The notes: generated by a model not told the origin, from the letters alone. A stretch of DNA of 64,000 nt from Allocatelliglobosispora scoriae (GCF_014204945.1 NZ_JACHMN010000003.1:868001-932000); one strand, 5' to 3'; positions 31,889-41,104 are shown, counted from the stretch's first letter. Translations and numbers: made by a program.

Positions 31889-33115
31889 TCATCCTGCCAC
31901 CTCGGCCATGCGGCGGACCAGGAAGCGGCGGTCGGCCTCCGCCGTCGCCAGGTCCAGGGCCTCCGCGTAGCAGGCCAGCGCCTCCTGCATGCGGCCGAGT
32001 CGGCGCAGCAGGTCGGCCCGCGTCGCCGCCAGCAGGTGGTAGCCCGACAGGGTGCCGGTCGCCACCAGAGCCTCCACCAGCGCCAATCCCGCCTCGGGGC
32101 CATCGGCCATGGAGACGGCGACCGCCCGGTTGAGCTCCACGACCGGGGTGCCGGCGATCCTGGTGAGCTGCTCATAGAGCAGGGCGATCTGCGGCCAGTC
32201 GGTCGAGTCGGCGTCGGAGGCGCTCGCATGGCAGGCGGCGATCGCGGCCTGCACCTGATAGGGGCCCGGCCGGCGACGGCGCAGCGCCCGGTCCAGCAGG
32301 GTCAGGCCCTCGGCGATCTGCTCCGCGTCAAAGCGGCTGCGGTCCTGGTCGGGCAGGGTCACCAGGTCACCGGCCGGGTCGAACCGCGCCTCCCGGCGGG
32401 CGTCGTGCAGCAGCATCAGCGCCAGCAGGCCCAGCGCCTCGGGCTCGTCGGGCATGAGGCCTGCGGTCAACCGGGCCAGCCGGATCGCCTCCGCACCGAG
32501 GTCCGGCCGGACGGGATCGGGGCCGCGCGTGGTGGCGTACCCCTCGTTGAAGATCAGGTAGAGGACGGCCAGGACCGCCGGTGTCCGCTCGACCAGCGCG
32601 TGGCCCGGCGGCACCCGGAACGGGATGCCCGCGCCGCGGATGCGGCTCTTGGCCCGGGTCAGCCGCTGGGCCAGCGTCTTCTCCGGCAGCAGCAGCGCCC
32701 GGGCGATCTCGGCCGTGCGCAGGCCGCAGAGGTAGCGCAGGGTCAGCGCCACCTGCTCGGGGACGGCGAGCGCCGGGTGGCAGCAGGTGAAGATGAGTTC
32801 GAGCCGTTCGTCGGGGATGTCGCCGCCCGGTGGCGGCTGCTCCGGCGCCCGGTCCGCCACCAGGGCGAGCCCGCGCAGCTTCGCCGCCTCCACCCCGGCC
32901 CGGCGCAGCCGGTCCAGCGCCCGGTTGCGGGCGGTCGTGGTCACCCAGGCGCCGGGGCGTTGCGGGATGCCGTCGGTCGGCCAGCTGGTCAAGGCCTGGG
33001 CGAAGGCGTCCTGCGCGCACTCCTCGGCGAGGTCCCAGTCGCCGGTGAACCGGATCAGGCTCGCCACGATCCGACTCCACTCGGCCGTGTAGACCTGCGC
33101 GACCGCCTCGCTCAC
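31889..33115 (-). CDS. ECF42-type sigma factor with C-terminal TPR domain
   Basis: 408 residues, about twice a normal ECF. Region 2 (WSRIVASLIRFTGDWDLAEE, CAQDAFAQA), region 4 (VALTLRYLCGLRTAEIARAL, LLPEKTLAQRLTRAK), then the ECF42-specific extension with LYLIFNEGYA and a helical TPR-like part (AIAACHASA, LALVEALV). ECF42 genes normally neighbour a DGPF/YCII gene; none is adjacent, but one is at 449-787. The GTG start has a distant AAGGAGGG (about 15 bases). Lacks a classical anti-sigma partner; the C-terminal domain is thought to control activity in this group. Confidence 0.88.
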   Translation of the reverse strand: MSEAVAQVYTAEWSRIVASLIRFTGDWDLAEECAQDAFAQALTSWPTDGIPQRPGAWVTTTARNRALDRLRRAGVEAAKLRGLALVADRAPEQPPPGGDIPDERLELIFTCCHPALAVPEQVALTLRYLCGLRTAEIARALLLPEKTLAQRLTRAKSRIRGAGIPFRVPPGHALVERTPAVLAVLYLIFNEGYATTRGPDPVRPDLGAEAIRLARLTAGLMPDEPEALGLLALMLLHDARREARFDPAGDLVTLPDQDRSRFDAEQIAEGLTLLDRALRRRRPGPYQVQAAIAACHASASDADSTDWPQIALLYEQLTRIAGTPVVELNRAVAVSMADGPEAGLALVEALVATGTLSGYHLLAATRADLLRRLGRMQEALACYAEALDLATAEADRRFLVRRMAEVAG

Positions 33116-33215
33116 CCCGTCCAGAACGCCCTCCTTCTCCTACCGCGCAACCCTAACGCCGCAGTCCGACGAAAACCGGCGGCGAAGCATCCGGCGTAAA
33201 CCGTAGGCTGGCCGG

Positions 33216-34538
33216 ATGGCTGCGGGCGATGACTATCGGGCACTGGGCGAGCGGGCCTGGGCATGGGTGCTGGACCAGGTCGGCGACGACGACGGCCCCT
33301 GGCTGCCCGGGAGCGTGACCGACGGGCCGCCGCCCGGCCCGGCCGACGATCGCGACTCGCTCTATGCCGGGATCGCCGGCCTCGCCCCGGTGCTCGCCGA
33401 GATCGCCCAGCACCGCGAGCTCACCGATGCCGAGCGAGCCCTGTCGGCCGCGATCGTGACGAGGCTCGCCGCCGCCGCGGCCACCCGGGCGGAGCCGTCG
33501 CTCTATGACGGCCTCGCCGGTGACGCCACGGCACTGAAGCTGCTCGTCGGGGACTCCCAACCGGTCGCCCTGCGGCGACTGGCGCAGCTGGCCACCCCGA
33601 TGGGGTGGAAGACGACCTTCGACCTCCTGCCGGGCTCCGACGCACCGCTGACCGACGTGGTCCTCGGCAGCGCCGGCATCGTGATGGCGGCGGTCTGGGC
33701 CGGTGGCGAGCACGCCGAGCCGATCGCGATCACCGGCGGCGAGGCGCTGCTGCGGATCGCCGAACCGACCGGGGCCGGCCTGAACTGGGGGATGATCCCC
33801 GGCAAGCCGTCCAAGTCGCCGAACTTCTCCCACGGCACCGCGGGTGTCGCCGCGGCCCTCGCCGTCGCCGGGACGGCGTTCGGCCGCCCCGATTTCGTCG
33901 AGGCCGCACGTCAGGGTGCGCTGGAGCTGCTCGATGTCGGCTCGCTCGACGGCGGCGGGTTCATCATCCCGCACACGATCCCGCCGTCCACGCGGGAAGT
34001 GGAGCCGCTCACCTACACCTGGTGCCACGGGCCGACCGGCACCTCCTATGCCTTCGCGGCGCTGTCGCATGCCGGAGTGGACGAGGTAGGCGGCCTGACC
34101 ACTGCCGAGCTGCGGCAGCGGTGCCTGCACTCGCTGCTCACCTCGGGCATTCCGCAGCGGCTCCGCCCCGGATTCTGGGACAACGACGGGCGCTGCTGCG
34201 GGACGGCGGGGGTCGGCGACGCGCTGCTCGACGCGGTGCAGGACGACCCCGGGTCGGAGCATGCCGCGGAGCTGCTCGCGGGGGCGCGGACCATGGCGGA
34301 CGCGCTGGTCGAGCGGGCTGTCGTCGACGGCGACGGTGCGCGCTGGCGGTTCATCGAGTACCGGCAGGACGAGCCGCTGCTGCCGCCGGGGACCTCGTGG
34401 ATGCAGGGGGCGGCGGGGATCGCGGCCTATCTGTTCCGGCTAGGCAGGGTGCTGGAGCAGGGATTGGGCGCGAAGGTCGTCGATCGCCCCGACCAGTGGT
34501 GGGGCGTCCCCGCCGCGCTGCGCACCGTCCACAATTGA
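33216..34538 (+). CDS. Stand-alone LanC-like cyclase-fold protein
   Basis: 440 residues with the alpha-toroid repeats of LanC: LYDGLAGDATAL, VVLGSAGIVMAAV, NFSHGTAGVAAAL, TYTWCHGPTGTSY, RCCGTAGVGDAL, SWMQGAAGIAAYL. Zinc-ligand positions are filled by C270 with H271 (WCHG) and by C327/C328 (CCG). LanC enzymes add Cys thiols to dehydro-amino acids; no precursor peptide or dehydratase gene is nearby, so the substrate may be encoded elsewhere or be different. Cytosolic, ATG start without a strong SD. Confidence 0.85.
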   Translation: MAAGDDYRALGERAWAWVLDQVGDDDGPWLPGSVTDGPPPGPADDRDSLYAGIAGLAPVLAEIAQHRELTDAERALSAAIVTRLAAAAATRAEPSLYDGLAGDATALKLLVGDSQPVALRRLAQLATPMGWKTTFDLLPGSDAPLTDVVLGSAGIVMAAVWAGGEHAEPIAITGGEALLRIAEPTGAGLNWGMIPGKPSKSPNFSHGTAGVAAALAVAGTAFGRPDFVEAARQGALELLDVGSLDGGGFIIPHTIPPSTREVEPLTYTWCHGPTGTSYAFAALSHAGVDEVGGLTTAELRQRCLHSLLTSGIPQRLRPGFWDNDGRCCGTAGVGDALLDAVQDDPGSEHAAELLAGARTMADALVERAVVDGDGARWRFIEYRQDEPLLPPGTSWMQGAAGIAAYLFRLGRVLEQGLGAKVVDRPDQWWGVPAALRTVHN

Positions 34539-34547
34539 TGGTTACCG

Positions 34548-34595
34548 GATCTTGTGCGTTTTCCGTCGCTACGGCGACGGAAAACGCACAAGATC
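34548..34595. terminator. Perfect hairpin with UACG tetraloop, TTTCCGTCGC family
   Basis: 22-bp perfect arms (GATCTTGTGCGTTTTCCGTC then GC) closed by C(UACG)G, an exceptionally stable UNCG tetraloop. Starts 9 bases after the LanC-like stop, between convergent genes. Same family as 20680-20729 and 55716-55767. Confidence 0.85.
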
Positions 34596-34629
34596 TACAT
34601 GTCGCACCGTGCGGGTCGCTGGTCGGTTG

Positions 34630-34676
34630 CCCGGCGCCGGTGACCACCGCCCAGATCCATGGTCACCGGCGCCGGG
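34630..34676. repeat. Second perfect palindrome at the same junction
   Basis: 17-bp arms CCCGGCGCCGGTGACCA and complement, 13-base loop. It probably stops transcripts coming from the GH10 side. Confidence 0.75.
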
Positions 34677-34833
34677 AGCTCTCCGGAATGCATTCGCGGT
34701 CATCATTCTCATCGCGGCTCCGCAACGCGGTCAACATGTTCCGGAAATGTTCCGGGCTGCTTCCGGGTCCGGGAGAATGAGAGATGCCGACCCGCCAGAT
34801 CGACGGGTCGGCAGGGTGGCACATGCCCATTGC

Positions 34834-34844
34834 CGAAACTTCCG
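34834..34844. promoter_or_regulatory. CGAAACTTCCG motif downstream of GH10
   Basis: Identical to the site at 37794-37804 in the xylan promoter region. Placed six bases past the GH10 stop, it is not in an obvious promoter position; could be a remote operator half of a loop or a chance match. Confidence 0.35.
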
Positions 34845-34850
34845 GCGACG

Positions 34851-36041
34851 TTACCGCCGCGGCTTCTGCGGGATGCGCGGCAGGACGTAGGGCGCCCCGG
34901 AGAAGGCCAGCTCGGCCTTCACGATGCCGAGCGCCCGTTTGGGCTGGTAGGCCTCGTCGTAGAGCGTGGCGAGCCCCTCCGGCGGGTTGGTGAACCAGGT
35001 CGGCACCCACGAGTGACGGTCGGTGAAGCCCCAGACCGTGAAGGAGAGGCAGTGCCGGTTGGAGAGGCACGCCTGCAGCAGGATGCCGAAGTTGCCCGCC
35101 GAGGCCTGCAGTCGCGGGTTGATCTCGTTGGAGTCGCCCGCCTGCACCCCGGCCGTCATCTGGCTGCGCACGTCGACCTCGGTGAACGCGGTCGCCAGTC
35201 CCAGATCGGTGAAGCGCCGCAGCGCGTCGGAGACCTGGAACGTGTCGTAGTTGCCGTACTGCGTGCCGAGGTGGCCCTGGCTGCCGACGCCGTCGATCGG
35301 GACGCCGGTCTCGCGCAACCGCTTCACCATCTCGTAGACGAACTGCGTCTTGTCGTCGGCCGCGTTGCCGGAGCCGAAGACCTCGATGTTGTAGTCGTTG
35401 TAGAAGAGCAGCGCCTTCGCGTCGGCGGCCCGGGCCCAGCGGAAGGCGTCGGCGATGTAGCCGTCACCCAGGTGCTGCGCCCAGAACCCCTTGTAGTGGA
35501 TCGCGGGCGGCGAGTCCCACGGGTCGCTGACCGCCTCGTTGACGACGTCCCACTGCCAGATCTTGCCCTTGAAGTGCTTCACCACGGCGGTGATGTGGTC
35601 GCGCAGGATGACGCGCAGTTCGGTGTCGCTGATGGAGCCGTCCGCGACGCCCGCGGTGAGCCAGCCGGGGAGCTGGTTGTGCCACACCAGCACGTGGCCG
35701 CGGACGGACTGCCGGTTGCGCTGGGCGAAGGCGATCAGCTCGTCGGCCGGGGCCCAGTTGTAGGTGCCCCGGGTCGGTTCGAGCACCTCCCACTTCATCA
35801 CGTTCTCGGCCGTGACCGTGGAGAACTGGGACGCGACCGTGGCGCGGTACTGCGGGTCGGCGGTGTCGGCGAGCGCGGCCATGTCGACCGCGGTGCCGAT
35901 CTGGAGCCCGTGGCGCTGGGCCAGCCCGCGCAGGCTCTGCTCGGCGGGGCGGACGTTGTCCGCGGCGGCGGGCATGGCGTTCAGCGCACCGGCGACCGCG
36001 AGGGCCACGGTCCCGGTGATGATCAACCGTGAGACTTTCAT
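34851..36041 (-). CDS. Secreted GH10 endo-beta-1,4-xylanase
   Basis: 396 residues with a Sec signal (1-27, ending PAAA-DN). The GH10 barrel is complete: GTAVDM at the first strand, TAENVMKWE, GHVLVWHNQLPGW, the acid/base E169 in WDVVNEA, and the nucleophile E288 in TEVDV. It cleaves internal xylan linkages outside the cell. It has no carbohydrate-binding module; the C-terminus is a short basic tail. It lies 87 bases downstream of the GH43 gene on the same strand, so it is probably co-transcribed. Confidence 0.95.
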   Translation of the reverse strand: MKVSRLIITGTVALAVAGALNAMPAAADNVRPAEQSLRGLAQRHGLQIGTAVDMAALADTADPQYRATVASQFSTVTAENVMKWEVLEPTRGTYNWAPADELIAFAQRNRQSVRGHVLVWHNQLPGWLTAGVADGSISDTELRVILRDHITAVVKHFKGKIWQWDVVNEAVSDPWDSPPAIHYKGFWAQHLGDGYIADAFRWARAADAKALLFYNDYNIEVFGSGNAADDKTQFVYEMVKRLRETGVPIDGVGSQGHLGTQYGNYDTFQVSDALRRFTDLGLATAFTEVDVRSQMTAGVQAGDSNEINPRLQASAGNFGILLQACLSNRHCLSFTVWGFTDRHSWVPTWFTNPPEGLATLYDEAYQPKRALGIVKAELAFSGAPYVLPRIPQKPRR

Positions 36042-36128
36042 CGGTGTCCTTCCTTATCGGCTGGGCGATCGGCTGGGATGAGCCAGTTGTGCCGATGGAG
36101 CGGACCTCGCCCGGGGCGGGGCGAGGAG

Positions 36129-37754
36129 TCAGAGTTCGGTGTATGTCGCGTGGTCGAAGTCGGCGTGGGTGCCGTCCGAGCCGAGGTCCTGCACCCAGAG
36201 GCCGAGGAACGCGCCGGTGAATCCCCAGGCGGCGGGCTCGCCGTCGATGACGATCGCGGCGTGCTCGTCGGAGAGGATCGTGGCGTCGAACTCGATCGGC
36301 AGGTCGGTCCAGACGTCGCCGAGCCGGTAGGCGAACCGCACCACCGGGCCGTCGAAGGTCACCCTGAGCCCGACCCGCGCGCTCTCACCCACGTCGACAC
36401 CCAGCTGGGGGTACGCCGTGAGCCGCCCGCTGTCACACGCGAGCAGCTCCAGCAGCCGCCGCCCGTCGTCGGCCCGGGTGAGGTAGGCGTAGTACCAGTT
36501 CCCGGTGTTGTAGTAGCCGGTGACGCCCGCGAGGTGCCGGTGCCCGGTCGGGTCGAAGTCGACGACCGTCTCCAGCGAGCAGCGGGTGGACCCGACCCGC
36601 CGGGCGACGAGGCTGGGCGCCTGCCGGCCCACGGGTGACTGGCCGCCGACGATCCGCAGGTGCGAGGGCCGGCTGGTGAGGTCGACCCAGTCCGGGGTCG
36701 CCGGGCGGCGCAGTGTCGACCACAGTGGACCGAGCGCCGGTGCGTCGAAGGTGTCCGTCGCGGGCGCGGCGGGCCAGGGCGCCGGGGGCAGGTCCGGCCC
36801 GGCGACATCGTCGGCGGGCACGCCGCCGGGAATGCTCGGCCAGCCGCCGGCCGGCCAGTCGACCCGCTGGATCGCCGTCTCGCGTCCGAGCACGCAGCTG
36901 CCGAGCGGCGTGTAGGGCCGGGCCGCCAGGTGGGCGAGGTACCACTGGCCGGTCTGCGTCTGGACGAGGCTGCCGTGCCCGGCCTTCTGCAGCCGCAGGT
37001 CGGGTCGGCCGACGGAGGTGAGCAGCGGTCCGGACGGGTCCGCGGTGTAGGGGCCGAGCAGGTGCCGGGACCGGGCGACGGTCACCTGGTGCTCCCAGCT
37101 CGTGCCGCCCTCGGCGGTGACCAGGTAATACCACCCGTCGTGCTTGTAGAGGTGCGGTCCCTCGGTCAGCCCGGCTTCGGTGCCGCCGAAGATGACCCGG
37201 GCCTTGCCGACGAGGCGTCGTTCGGCGCGGTCGTACTGCTGGATCTCGATCCCGTTGAAGCGGTCGCGGCCGGGCCGCCAGTCGGCGTTCAGGGCGAGCA
37301 GCCACGAGGTGCCGTCGTCGTCGTGGAAGAGCGACGCGTCGAACCCGTGGCCGTGCAGCGGTACCGGATCCGACCACGGTCCGTCGATCGAGGGGGCGGT
37401 GATCAGGAAGTTCTGCGGGTCCCAGTAGCCGCTCGCGAAGCTGGCCACGTCGCTGTAGACCAGGTGGAACATGCCGTCGGCGTAGGAGAGGTCCGGCGCC
37501 CACACCCCGTTGGAGTCGCCGCAGCCGCGCAGGTCGAGCAGGCGCCGCTCGGTGATGATCCCGCCCAGCGGCCGCCAGTGAACGAGATCGCGCGAGTGGT
37601 GGACGCCCACACCGGGGTACCACTCGAACGTCGACGTGGCGAGGTAGTAGTCGTCGCCCACGCGCAGAATCGACGGGTCAGGGTGGAAGCCGCTCAGCAC
37701 TGGGTTGCGGATGGTTCCTGCGGCGGTGGCCACGTCTGCGGTCTCGGTCGACAT
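36129..37754 (-). CDS. GH43 beta-xylosidase, cytoplasmic
   Basis: 541 residues, no signal peptide. The N-terminal five-bladed propeller starts NPVLSGFHPDPSILRVGDDY (catalytic Asp in HPDPS), with the pKa-modulating Asp in GHGFDASLFHDDDG and the acid Glu in GTEAGLTEGPHLYK. The C-terminal ~200 residues are the beta-sandwich that shapes the active site in GH43 xylosidases (TRCSLETVVDFDP, VTGYYNTGNWYYAYLT). It should turn imported xylobiose and xylo-oligomers into xylose. Its promoter region is shared with the divergent importer operon. Confidence 0.93.
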   Translation of the reverse strand: MSTETADVATAAGTIRNPVLSGFHPDPSILRVGDDYYLATSTFEWYPGVGVHHSRDLVHWRPLGGIITERRLLDLRGCGDSNGVWAPDLSYADGMFHLVYSDVASFASGYWDPQNFLITAPSIDGPWSDPVPLHGHGFDASLFHDDDGTSWLLALNADWRPGRDRFNGIEIQQYDRAERRLVGKARVIFGGTEAGLTEGPHLYKHDGWYYLVTAEGGTSWEHQVTVARSRHLLGPYTADPSGPLLTSVGRPDLRLQKAGHGSLVQTQTGQWYLAHLAARPYTPLGSCVLGRETAIQRVDWPAGGWPSIPGGVPADDVAGPDLPPAPWPAAPATDTFDAPALGPLWSTLRRPATPDWVDLTSRPSHLRIVGGQSPVGRQAPSLVARRVGSTRCSLETVVDFDPTGHRHLAGVTGYYNTGNWYYAYLTRADDGRRLLELLACDSGRLTAYPQLGVDVGESARVGLRVTFDGPVVRFAYRLGDVWTDLPIEFDATILSDEHAAIVIDGEPAAWGFTGAFLGLWVQDLGSDGTHADFDHATYTEL

Positions 37755-37793
37755 GGTGATTCTCCTCTATCGTTGCTGCTTCCAGCGTTGCGC

Positions 37794-37804
37794 CGAAACT
37801 TCCG
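37794..37804. promoter_or_regulatory. Putative LacI-type operator, GH43 side
   Basis: CGAAACTTCCG, one base from the palindrome CGAAACTTTCG, 40 bases upstream of the GH43 start. Sites of the CGAAAsTTTCG type are, as I recall, associated with xylanase genes in actinomycetes. Expected to bind the LacI protein at 41105. Confidence 0.55.
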
Positions 37805-37862
37805 GAGATTTGGCCGGGAATTCCCGCACACCATAGCGACAAGTGTCGACTCGCAACACCCC

Positions 37863-37892
37863 TTGACCGTTGTGGCACCGAGGTCGTAACGT
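37863..37892 (+). promoter_or_regulatory. Probable promoter of the xylo-oligomer importer operon
   Basis: TTGACC (37863-37868), 18-base spacer, TAACGT (37887-37892). The operator-like site at 37927 lies about 30 bases downstream of the expected start of transcription, where a bound LacI protein would block elongation. Confidence 0.5.
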
Positions 37893-37926
37893 GCCCGCCA
37901 TCATTCGATAACGACCGGACTGATCG

Positions 37927-37937
37927 TGAAACTTTCG
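37927..37937. promoter_or_regulatory. Putative LacI-type operator, importer side
   Basis: TGAAACTTTCG, one base from the palindrome CGAAACTTTCG, between the probable promoter and the binding-protein gene. Together with 37794-37804 it brackets the divergent promoter region. Confidence 0.55.
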
Positions 37938-38003
37938 GTTCGGTGCAGCACTGAAGTCGACATCGGTATCCGAGTACTCGTCCGTACCTCGAAGGGACCG
38001 CTC

Positions 38004-39296
38004 ATGACCGCGCATCTCTCCCGCAGATCTCTGCTGGGTGTCGCCGGTGCCAGCGCAGGCACGCTCCTGCTGGGCGCCTGCAGCGACGACAAGACCGCCG
38101 ACCCGAATGGTGCACAGACCATCAACTGGTGGCACATCCAGAACACCGACCCGATGCTGCCCGTGTGGGCGGCAATCGCGAAGGAGTACGAGACCGCCCA
38201 CTCGAACGTCAAGGTCGCGATCCAGCCGCTGGAGAACGAGGCGTTCAAGGCGAAGCTCACCACCGCCACGCAGGCCGGCTCTCCGCCCGACCTGTTCCAG
38301 TCCTGGGGCGGCGGCGTGCTCCAGCAGCAGGTCGACGCCGGCCTGGTCAAGGACATCACCGCTGACGTCCAGCCGTGGATCGGATCGCTGCTGCCCGCCG
38401 CGCTGCAGCCGTTCACGATCGACAACAAGATCTACGGCGTTCCGTTCGATGTCGGCATGGTCGGCTTCTGGTACAACAAGGAGCTCTTCACCAAGGCCGG
38501 CATCACCGCCCCGCCGACGACCTGGGCCGAGCTGCTGACGGTGGTCGGCAAGATCAAGGCGGCCGGCATCATCCCGATCGCCCTGGCGGGCAAGGAGAAG
38601 TGGCCGGGACACTTCTACTGGGCCTACCTCTCGATGCGCATCGGCGGCTTGGGAGCGCTCCAGCAGGCGGCGAAGGACCACAACTTCGACACCCCCGACT
38701 TCGTCGCGGCCGGGACCCGTTTCAAGGAGCTCATCGACCTCGCCCCGTTCCAGAAGGGCTTCCTCGGCGCCGAATACGGCTCACCGGACGGCCAGGCGGC
38801 CACGATGGGCAACGGCGGAGCGGCGATGGAGCTGATGGGCCAGTGGGCCCCGTCGGTGCAGGCATCCTCCTCCACCAGCAAGAAGGGGCTCGGCGACAAG
38901 CTCGGCTTCTTCCCCTTCCCGGCCGTCGAGGGCGGCAAGGGCACGGTGGCTGAGGCGTTCGGCGGCGGCAACGGCTTCGTCGTCGGCAAGAACGCCCCCG
39001 CGGCGACCCTGGACTTCCTGAAGACCCTTCTGACCGCTGCCAACCAGCGCAAGTCCGCCGCGACCGGCGCCGTGCTGCCGACCGTCAAGGACGCGGCCGA
39101 CGCCATCGCCGACGCCAACAGCAAGGTGGTGGCCGCGAGCCTCGCCGCCGCGACCGGGTTCCAGCTCTACCTGGACCAGGCTTACCCGCCGGCCGTCGGC
39201 CAGCAGGTCAACGACAGCGTGGCCGAGCTCGTCGCCGGCTCCAAGAAGCCGGAGCAGATCGTCGTCGACATCACCAAGACGGCTAAGAGCCAGTAA
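38004..39296 (+). CDS. ABC sugar-binding lipoprotein (xylo-oligomer type)
   Basis: 430 residues; ATG 38004 with GAAGGGA upstream. It has a twin-Arg lipoprotein signal: SRRSLLG at residues 6-12 and lipobox LGAC with Cys26. The mature protein is a family 1 solute-binding protein (TINWWHIQNTDPM, KLTTATQAGSPPDLFQSWGG, YGVPFDVGMVGFWYNKELF). With the two permeases and xylanase neighbours, xylobiose or other xylo-oligomers are the likely ligand (BxlE-like; inference). No ATPase gene is present; a shared MsiK-type ATPase elsewhere is expected. Confidence 0.88.
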   Translation: MTAHLSRRSLLGVAGASAGTLLLGACSDDKTADPNGAQTINWWHIQNTDPMLPVWAAIAKEYETAHSNVKVAIQPLENEAFKAKLTTATQAGSPPDLFQSWGGGVLQQQVDAGLVKDITADVQPWIGSLLPAALQPFTIDNKIYGVPFDVGMVGFWYNKELFTKAGITAPPTTWAELLTVVGKIKAAGIIPIALAGKEKWPGHFYWAYLSMRIGGLGALQQAAKDHNFDTPDFVAAGTRFKELIDLAPFQKGFLGAEYGSPDGQAATMGNGGAAMELMGQWAPSVQASSSTSKKGLGDKLGFFPFPAVEGGKGTVAEAFGGGNGFVVGKNAPAATLDFLKTLLTAANQRKSAATGAVLPTVKDAADAIADANSKVVAASLAAATGFQLYLDQAYPPAVGQQVNDSVAELVAGSKKPEQIVVDITKTAKSQ

Positions 39297-39297
39297 C

Positions 39298-40257
39298 ATG
39301 CCCGGCTCCGAACTCTCGTTCGCCTCGTCGGCGGCCACGCGCAAGCGTGGCCGCCGGCCCCGGCGCGGCAACCTGGCGACGATCGCCATCTTCCTCGCCC
39401 CGGCGCTGGTCCTCTTCCTGCTGCTGGTGATCACGCCGATCCTCGTCGCGGGCTACACCAGCCTGTTCAAGTGGAACGGCTTCAACCTGCCGGAGAATTA
39501 CGTCGGCCTCGACAACTTCACCCGGGCCTTCGGCGACGAGACCTTCGTCGGCGACCTGCGGCGCGGGCTGATCCTCGTCGCGCTGTCGGTCGCGATCCAG
39601 CTTCCCGTCTCGCTGGGCCTAGCCCTGCTGCTCAACCAGCCGATCCGTGGCCGGGCCGTCTACCGGCTCGTCTTCTTCGCACCCTACGTGCTGTCGGAGG
39701 TGACGACCGCGGTCCTGTTCACGCTCGTCTTCTCGCCCAACCGGGGGCTGGGCGACTCGCTGGTCGACCTCTTCGGCATCGAGGGGGGCGCGGTCTTCGC
39801 CGACCCCGAGACGGTGCTCTACGCCCTGTTCGTCGTGATCTCCTGGAAGTACTTCGGCTTCCACATGATCCTCTATCTGGCAGGGCGCCAGGGCATCCCG
39901 CAGGAGCTGACCGAGGCGGCCACCACCGACGGCGCCAGCGCCTGGCAGGTCTTCCGCCACGTGACGCTGCCGCTGCTCGGGCCGACGATCCGGGTCAGCA
40001 TCTTCCTCTCGGTGATCGGCACGATCCAGCTCTTCGACATGGTCTGGGTGCTGACCGGCGGCGGGCCCATCCACTCCTCGGAGACGATGGCCGTGACGAT
40101 GTTCCAGTACGGCTTCCGCCGCTTCGAGGTCGGCTACGCCAGCGCGATCAGCATCGTGCTCTTCCTGCTCAGCCTCGTCTTCGCCCTGATGTACCAGCGC
40201 TTCGTGCTCCGCCGTGATCTCGACGGCGCGCTCACCACCCGGGGAGTCCAGCGATGA
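39298..40257 (+). CDS. ABC sugar permease (MalF type)
   Basis: 319 residues, six membrane helices (first ATIAIFLAPALVLFLLLVIT). The ATPase-coupling EAA loop reads EAATTDGASAWQVFRHVTLP. It begins one base after the binding-protein stop and overlaps the next permease by four bases. Partner of the MalG-type subunit in an inner-membrane importer. Confidence 0.9.
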   Translation: MPGSELSFASSAATRKRGRRPRRGNLATIAIFLAPALVLFLLLVITPILVAGYTSLFKWNGFNLPENYVGLDNFTRAFGDETFVGDLRRGLILVALSVAIQLPVSLGLALLLNQPIRGRAVYRLVFFAPYVLSEVTTAVLFTLVFSPNRGLGDSLVDLFGIEGGAVFADPETVLYALFVVISWKYFGFHMILYLAGRQGIPQELTEAATTDGASAWQVFRHVTLPLLGPTIRVSIFLSVIGTIQLFDMVWVLTGGGPIHSSETMAVTMFQYGFRRFEVGYASAISIVLFLLSLVFALMYQRFVLRRDLDGALTTRGVQR

Positions 40258-41096
40258 CCGCCATGCGTACCACGCCAGCCGCCAGGGCTCGCCGCCTCGT
40301 CCTGCACCTCGTCTCGATCCTGATCGGCGCCACGATCGTCGTCCCGATCGCGTTCGGCGTGCTCGGCGGCTTCAAGGACAACGGGCAGCTCTCCACCAAC
40401 CCGCTCGGCCTGCCCGACCCCTGGGTACCGGAGAACTACACCGGCATCCTCACCTCGGGCGTCTTCTGGCGGCAGCTCGGCAACAGCACCCTGATCGGGC
40501 TCGCCACCGTGATCGTCGTCGTCGGCGCGTCGGCGATGGCGGCCTTCATCTTCGCCCGGTTCACCTTCCGGGGCCGCGAGTTCCTCTTCACCGTCTTCGC
40601 GGTCGGGTTGATGTTCCCCTTCGCGGTCGCGATCCTGCCGCTCTTCATCATCCTGCGCAGCGTCGGCCTGCTCGACAACCCGCTCGGCGTCATCCTGCCG
40701 CAGGCGGCGTTCGGGCTGCCGGTGACGATCATCATCCTGCGGTCGTTCTTCCGGTCCATCCCCGCCGAGGTCGAGGAGGCCGCCACGCTCGACGGCTGCG
40801 GACCCTTCGCCTTCTTCTGGCGGATCCTGCTGCCGATGGCCCGCCCGGCGCTCGCCACCGTCTCGATCCTCGCGATCGTCGCGAGCTGGAACAACTTCAT
40901 GCTCCCGCTCGTCGTCTTCACCGATCAGAGCTGGTGGACGCTGCCGGTCGGCGTTCAGGCCTTCCAGGGCCAGTACGCCGACGACACCGCCCGGGTGCTC
41001 GCCTTCGTCATCCTCTCCATGGTGCCCGCGCTGGGCTTCTACGGTCTGGCGGAGCGGCAGCTCATCGGCGGGCTCGCCGGCAGTGTCAAGGGCTGA
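40254..41096 (+). CDS. ABC sugar permease (MalG type)
   Basis: 280 residues, six membrane helices; EAA loop EEAATLDGCGPFAFFWRILL. ATGA overlap with the preceding permease. The typical MalG C-terminus (FYGLAERQLIGGLAGSVKG) is complete. Confidence 0.9.
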   Translation: MTAMRTTPAARARRLVLHLVSILIGATIVVPIAFGVLGGFKDNGQLSTNPLGLPDPWVPENYTGILTSGVFWRQLGNSTLIGLATVIVVVGASAMAAFIFARFTFRGREFLFTVFAVGLMFPFAVAILPLFIILRSVGLLDNPLGVILPQAAFGLPVTIIILRSFFRSIPAEVEEAATLDGCGPFAFFWRILLPMARPALATVSILAIVASWNNFMLPLVVFTDQSWWTLPVGVQAFQGQYADDTARVLAFVILSMVPALGFYGLAERQLIGGLAGSVKG

Positions 41097-41104
41097 TCAC
41101 GGAG

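Larger units (their letters stand above)
34539..34850. other. Intergenic region with two palindromes
   Basis: No gene seen. It holds the perfect palindromes 34548-34595 and 34630-34676, repeated TTCCGG/TTCCGGG words around 34739-34772, and a CGAAACTTCCG site at 34834-34844 just past the GH10 stop. Confidence 0.7.
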
